Positions 60,441 through 64,000 of a DNA stretch of 64,000 nt are shown piece by piece (the first letter of the stretch is position 1; every line of letters starts with the position of its first letter). Source of the stretch: Flavimaribacter sediminis (GTDB lineage Bacteria; Pseudomonadota; Alphaproteobacteria; Rhizobiales; Rhizobiaceae); contig NZ_JAICBX010000001.1 in the NCBI RefSeq assembly GCF_019492055.1, forward strand, positions 868,001 through 932,000, written 5' to 3'. Position numbers and translations under genes: made by a program. Below the pieces are notes generated by a model. The model made no database searches and was not told where the DNA came from. It saw nothing but the letters and a program-made list of their open reading frames with translations.

Positions 60441-62321
60441 ATGCGTATGATCGCAACGGCGCTGATTTTTACGTTGGCGGTGGGTCTGGTTTTGCCGACG
60501 ACACAGCCCGTCAAGGCGGAAAATGGAATTTGGAATATTTTTCGCAACAAGGAGCGGCGTGAGCGACGCCAACAGTTGCGTCAACAGCGCCAGGTCGAAA
60601 TCAAGCGCCGAAAGACACCTTCCACGCCGACGGTTAAAGTCAGTTCTCCTCGCTACTACAATTACCAGCCCGATTCGATGAAGGCGGTGGACCTGAGCAT
60701 TCTGGCAGAATCGAATCCAGCCGAACTTCATTCAATGTACCGGCCTCCATCGATCGATCCCATGCAGGAAAGTCGCCAGTATCTCGATGGATATCGTGTC
60801 ACGGCTTTTCCGGAAGTGGGCGACGCGATTGTTGACTACTACAAGAACAATTCCGGCTTGATATGGGTGTCCGGCGATCAGGCGAACGACCGGGCGCGCA
60901 TGGCGCTTGATACAATGGCGCGGGCTGACGAGGTTGGTCTCGATCCCGCCATGTATCAGCTGGATCTTCCTGATACAGAATTCGACGCGTACGATATGGA
61001 GGCGCGGCGGCGCGAACTGATCCGTTTCGAAATGGATATGAGCGCAAAGACGCTGACCTACATCCTCGATGCGACACGCGGTCTGGTCAATCCCAATGGT
61101 CTGTCCGGATATCACGATCTGGAACGCAACACCGTCGATTTTGAACCGGTGATGCTGAAACTCTCTGTCAGCGAGGATGTCGAAAGCGAGCTGTTGAACA
61201 GCAACCCGCGCAATGACAAGTTCCTGGCCTTGCAGAAAGAGCTCGGCCGCCTGCAGGAACTCGACGAGAAGGAACATGTCGAGATTGCGGAAGGCACGTT
61301 TCTGAAACCCGGAACGTCAAATCCGGAACTCGCCAACGTCATAAAGGCCATACAGCTTAAGGGCTCTGATACCCTGCTGATGAACCACAGCCTGACCTTT
61401 GTCGAGTTCGAAAACTCGGGCAGCGACGTCTACACGCCGGAGCTCGTCGGTCTGGTCAAGGATTTCCAGAAGGAAAACGGTCTGAGCGCCGACGGGATCG
61501 TCGGTCGCAACACCATCGCGAAGATGGAAGGCGTGACGAACGCCGACAAGATCGAAATGGTGAAGCTGGCGATGGAGCGCCTGCGGTGGCTGCCGAAAGA
61601 ACTCGGGCCGCGTCGTGTCTTCGTCAATCAGGCAGCCTTCCTGGCCGACTATGTCGAGAACGACAAAGTCGAGTTGTCCATGCGCGTCGTGGTCGGCACC
61701 AGGGCCAACCAGACCAGTTTTTTCAGGGACGAAATCGAGACGGTTGAATTTAATCCCTACTGGGGCGTGCCCGGATCGATCATCGTCAACGAGATGCTGC
61801 CGCGCCTGCGCAGCAACCCCTATTACCTGGACAGTCTTGGATATGAAGTCACAGACCGGAGAGGGCGCCGCATTTCTTCAGCCAGCGTGAACTGGTATTC
61901 GGTTGGCGCGAATTCGATTCCCGTGGATGTGCGCCAGCCGCCCGGTCCGAAAAATGCGCTCGGCGAACTCAAGATCCTTTTCCCGAATTCGCATGCCATT
62001 TACATGCACGACACACCGGCCAAGAGCCTTTTCGAAAAAGATATGCGCGCCTTCAGCCACGGATGTATCCGCTTGCATGATCCCCGCGCCATGGCTGCGG
62101 CTGTGCTTGGCAAGTCTCGCGAACACGTCGCCGCTCAGATATCACAGGGCCGCAATCTGTCCGAAGAGGTGCCGGTCAAGATGCCGGTCTACATCTCCTA
62201 TTTTACCGCCTGGCCGGATGACAGCGGTAAGGTCGGATATTTCGCTGACACTTATGAACGCGACAAGTATCTGGGCCGGGCTGTGGAGAAAACCGGCAAG
62301 TCCCGCGCCGCCAACGGGTAA
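60441..62321 (+). CDS. YcbB-like L,D-transpeptidase, exported
   Basis: A 626-residue periplasmic peptidoglycan cross-linking enzyme. A signal peptide (cut near residue 27, VKA then E) is followed by a highly basic stretch of Arg/Gln (residues 35-55). A scaffold domain comes next, then a peptidoglycan-binding domain with 'YTPELVGLVKDFQKENGLSA' (residues 332-351), and the YkuD catalytic domain: 'NPYWGVPGSIIVNEMLPRL' and nucleophile Cys542 in 'FSHGCIRLHDP'. The 'SHGCIRL' motif is intact. Family enzymes form 3-3 cross-links, which are abundant in Rhizobiales envelopes. It is an independent unit with a 236-base leader region. Confidence 0.93.
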   Translation: MRMIATALIFTLAVGLVLPTTQPVKAENGIWNIFRNKERRERRQQLRQQRQVEIKRRKTPSTPTVKVSSPRYYNYQPDSMKAVDLSILAESNPAELHSMYRPPSIDPMQESRQYLDGYRVTAFPEVGDAIVDYYKNNSGLIWVSGDQANDRARMALDTMARADEVGLDPAMYQLDLPDTEFDAYDMEARRRELIRFEMDMSAKTLTYILDATRGLVNPNGLSGYHDLERNTVDFEPVMLKLSVSEDVESELLNSNPRNDKFLALQKELGRLQELDEKEHVEIAEGTFLKPGTSNPELANVIKAIQLKGSDTLLMNHSLTFVEFENSGSDVYTPELVGLVKDFQKENGLSADGIVGRNTIAKMEGVTNADKIEMVKLAMERLRWLPKELGPRRVFVNQAAFLADYVENDKVELSMRVVVGTRANQTSFFRDEIETVEFNPYWGVPGSIIVNEMLPRLRSNPYYLDSLGYEVTDRRGRRISSASVNWYSVGANSIPVDVRQPPGPKNALGELKILFPNSHAIYMHDTPAKSLFEKDMRAFSHGCIRLHDPRAMAAAVLGKSREHVAAQISQGRNLSEEVPVKMPVYISYFTAWPDDSGKVGYFADTYERDKYLGRAVEKTGKSRAANG

Positions 62322-62334
62322 GATCAATGCAGAT

Positions 62335-62366
62335 CGGTGGGGCGGCGTGAAGCGTCGGCTCCACCG
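62335..62366. other. Hairpin between convergent L,D-transpeptidase and HTH genes
   Basis: A 9-bp stem (one G-T pair) joins CGGTGGGGC (62335-62343) to GGCTCCACCG (the pairing part is 62358-62366). No T-run follows on either strand, so it may only help stop convergent transcription. Confidence 0.35.
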
Positions 62367-62373
62367 GAGGCCA

Positions 62374-62628
62374 TCATTCTGACGGGCTTTCGCCGGTCAG
62401 AGCTTCTTCGGGCAGATTGAGCGCATTTGCGATGCGGCGAAGAAGTGTTTCATCTGTTTCCTCTCCGCTTTCAATTCTTGCGATATCGATGGTTGTCAGC
62501 CCACAGGTCACCGCCAGATCATCAAGACTGTAGCCGAAGGACTCGCGCATGGATCTCACGGCGCTTCCGCGTGTCGTGGATGCGATTTCAGACGTTTCCG
62601 AGGTTTTGATATCTGGTTTGACAGTCAT
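62374..62628 (-). CDS. Small XRE-type helix-turn-helix regulator
   Basis: An 84-residue cytoplasmic protein. About 25 polar residues are followed by a single HTH_XRE/Cro-C1 domain: 'RGSAVRSMRESFGYSLDDLA' (residues 20-39), then 'VTCGLTTIDIARIESGEETD' and a closing helix 'RRIANALNLPEEALTG'. No effector domain is present. It could be an antitoxin-like or housekeeping regulator, but no toxin partner lies next to it. The ribosome site is weak. An in-frame longer form starting upstream cannot be excluded. Confidence 0.8.
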   Translation of the reverse strand: MTVKPDIKTSETSEIASTTRGSAVRSMRESFGYSLDDLAVTCGLTTIDIARIESGEETDETLLRRIANALNLPEEALTGESPSE

Positions 62629-62725
62629 GGGTAGCGTTCTCTCAATGTAATCGTGCAATCGAGACGAATAGATGGCTGCGATGCGGGAGGCCATACACGA
62701 TACGCTACCTTTACGGAGCGGCCGC

Positions 62726-62809
62726 ATGGCTGAAATTGTGAAACTTTTAGTCCGGTTTTCAGATTTTTACAACGCAGGATACAGGCGCATCCATTCGCTC
62801 GGCCGGTAA
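62726..62809 (+). CDS. Possible 27-residue small protein
   Basis: A short open frame starting with ATG, preceded by GGAG 7 bases upstream, and encoding a basic, hydrophobic-start peptide that begins 'MAEIVKLLVRFSDFY'. It lies in a 281-base gap between the HTH gene and gph where no other gene fits. It is too short to judge by composition and I do not recognise it. It may be chance. Confidence 0.2.
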   Translation: MAEIVKLLVRFSDFYNAGYRRIHSLGR

Positions 62810-62909
62810 TAGGGCCTGTCGGCTTATATGGGCGGTCTGGCGCGAAAGAAAAGGTCTGTACGATTTTTGCATGATCGACGCCCGCGCCAGGTTGTTTTGG
62901 TTCAGGCGC

Positions 62910-63596
62910 TTACGGCTTTTTTCTGTCCGCGGCGTCAACGAGCGTGTTGATCAGTTCCGGCGTCAGCAGATTGAAATGGTCGATGATATGATCAGCGCCC
63001 AATTGCTCGACCGGTATGTCGGTGTAACCGAACGTTACTGCGATCGAAGGAACGCGGGCCTCGCGAGCGGCGACGATATCATTTGACGAATCGCCGATCA
63101 TCACGGCTTTTTCGGCGCCGGACCTGCGGATCGTTTCCAGAATGTGTTCCGGATCGGGTTTGCGAACCGCGATGCTGTCGCCGCCGAGAATCGTCACGAA
63201 ACTACTCGTGATGCCAAGACGTTCGATCAGCCGCACCGCCAGATGTTCCAACTTGTTGGTGCAGATCGCCATCGGCATGCCCGCGTCACTCAATCGGGAC
63301 ATCGCGGCGTCGAGGCCGGGATAGAGAGCAGACTGACCCGGCATCGATTCTGCGTAGAACGCCAGAAAACGGTCGAACAGCGTTTCGAATTCCTCCGCAG
63401 TCACCGATCTTTCGCGCATTTCGAGAGCACGCTGGATCATGACCCTGGCGCCGCGACCAACGAGGAAGCTCATATCGTCATAGTGAACGGGTTCAACGCC
63501 GACAGGTTCGATCGCATGATTGAGGCTGGCCATCAGATCCGGGGCCGTATGGATGAGAGTGCCATCCAGATCGAAGATGACTAGCGGTTGCGTCAT
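62910..63596 (-). CDS. gph: Phosphoglycolate phosphatase (HAD superfamily)
   Basis: A 228-residue HAD phosphatase that converts 2-phosphoglycolate to glycolate. The nucleophile Asp is in motif I '[19 protein letters not shown]' (residues 6-24); motif II is '[11 protein letters not shown]', motif III is the Lys in 'VRKPDPEHI', and motif IV is '[16 protein letters not shown]'. The cap domain lies at residues 20-85. The ATG at 63596 matches the family start. It is divergent from rpiA; gph beside rpiA is a common arrangement in alphaproteobacteria. Confidence 0.92.
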   Translation of the reverse strand: MTQPLVIFDLDGTLIHTAPDLMASLNHAIEPVGVEPVHYDDMSFLVGRGARVMIQRALEMRERSVTAEEFETLFDRFLAFYAESMPGQSALYPGLDAAMSRLSDAGMPMAICTNKLEHLAVRLIERLGITSSFVTILGGDSIAVRKPDPEHILETIRRSGAEKAVMIGDSSNDIVAAREARVPSIAVTFGYTDIPVEQLGADHIIDHFNLLTPELINTLVDAADRKKP

Positions 63597-63772
63597 GGGA
63601 GTTTCCAGTTTGGGCAGGAATGGGTGGTTGGTTACGGCAGCGCGGCGGCGAAGGCAAGGCCTTACGCCTGTCATTTCATCCAACTCGACGGCTCAGGCGG
63701 TATAACGTCTTTGCTTGTCGACTTCGACGTGCTAACAGCCCGTCACGGTCAATGAAGGGGAGCGGATGGCGC

Positions 63773-64000
63773 ATGGATGCGCGCGCGCTGAAAATCGAGG
63801 CGGCGAAGGTCGCGCTGAGCTATGTCGAGGACGGCATGCGGCTTGGCATCGGAACAGGTTCTACGGCCGAGGAATTCCTCAATCTTCTTGCTGAAAAGGT
63901 CGATGGCGGGTTTCATGTGAAGGGCGTCCCCACGTCCGAGAAAACCGCCCATCTGTGCGTCCAGCTTGGTATTCCGCTTTATTCGCTCGACGAAATGCCG
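63773..64000 (+). CDS. rpiA: Ribose-5-phosphate isomerase A (5' part, runs off the window)
   Basis: The first 76 codons of RpiA, which interconverts ribose 5-phosphate and ribulose 5-phosphate in the pentose phosphate pathway. The conserved N-terminal motifs are present: '[20 protein letters not shown]' (the phosphate-binding GTGSTA) and '[18 protein letters not shown]'. A purine-rich GGGGAGCGG lies before the ATG. The full protein is normally about 230 residues; the remainder lies beyond base 64000. It is divergent from gph. Confidence 0.95.
   Translation, partial: MDARALKIEAAKVALSYVEDGMRLGIGTGSTAEEFLNLLAEKVDGGFHVKGVPTSEKTAHLCVQLGIPLYSLDEMP

Noticed and set aside
1-64000. tRNA or rRNA genes, CRISPR arrays, insertion sequences, prophage or integrase genes
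   Set aside because: I looked on both strands for T-loop-like patterns, regular short repeats, transposase or integrase domains and terminal repeats, and found none. This was by eye, so a small RNA gene could be missed.

Overview
The window is chromosomal DNA of an alphaproteobacterium, most likely from the Hyphomicrobiales (Rhizobiales; a Hoeflea-, Mesorhizobium- or Rhizobium-like lineage). The evidence is GC-rich coding DNA, many 4-base ATGA/GTGA stop-start overlaps, a UvrB with a rhizobial-type N-terminal extension, divergent cobT/cobS followed by a DUF1289 gene and a TIGR02281 aspartic protease, a DUF992 protein, and a PleC/DivJ-like histidine kinase core. The genus cannot be fixed from the sequence alone. 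I saw no rRNA, tRNA, CRISPR array, insertion sequence or prophage. Coding density is high and only one gap exceeds 300 bases (24645-24977).

1-11008: a peptide-handling locus. It holds the tail of a GntR regulator, an M42 aminopeptidase of the type found in the NAGGN osmoprotectant system, an MmgE/PrpD protein, a divergent FadR-type GntR regulator, and a translationally coupled Dpp-type ABC transporter operon (binding protein, CocE/NonD hydrolase, two permeases, two ATPases). 11049-15647: small envelope proteins (two exported, two membrane), uvrB and a YciA-like thioesterase. 15767-24644: a fragment of a molybdenum hydroxylase gene, then a nine-gene minus-strand operon. In transcription order this encodes a TorT-like binding protein, sugar-type ABC ATPase and permease, PxpA, a short biotin carrier, a biotin carboxylase, PxpB, PxpC and the biotin transporter BioY. 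A divergent LysR gene sits at its head. This is the most interesting system in the window: an import plus biotin/ATP-dependent ring-opening pathway of unknown substrate.

25918-33240: a secreted protein, a YciI (DGPF)/ECF42 sigma pair, a VOC protein, a TfoX-like protein, DUF2461, an extensin-like protein, an orphan double ABC ATPase and a TrmH-family methylase. 33403-43761: an MFS pump, cobT/cobS, DUF1289 plus aspartic protease, a TSUP permease, a histidine kinase, a GST, a uracil-DNA glycosylase-like protein, an Lrp regulator behind a striking AT-rich palindrome, an AlkD-like repair protein and a beta-hydroxyacid dehydrogenase. 43818-52839: a penicillin acylase-family enzyme, then a minus-strand molybdenum-cofactor cluster (moaA, EamA and MFS transporters, fdhD, mobA, mobB, moeA).

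53006-64000: DUF971, a divergent MarR/hydrolase pair with twin operator-like sites, a PPOX flavoprotein, a fumarase class I-DUF2332 pair, a TPR protein, ada, a YcbB-like L,D-transpeptidase, a small HTH regulator, gph and the start of rpiA. DNA-repair functions (UvrB, Ada, AlkD-like, UDG-like) are scattered through the window, not clustered.
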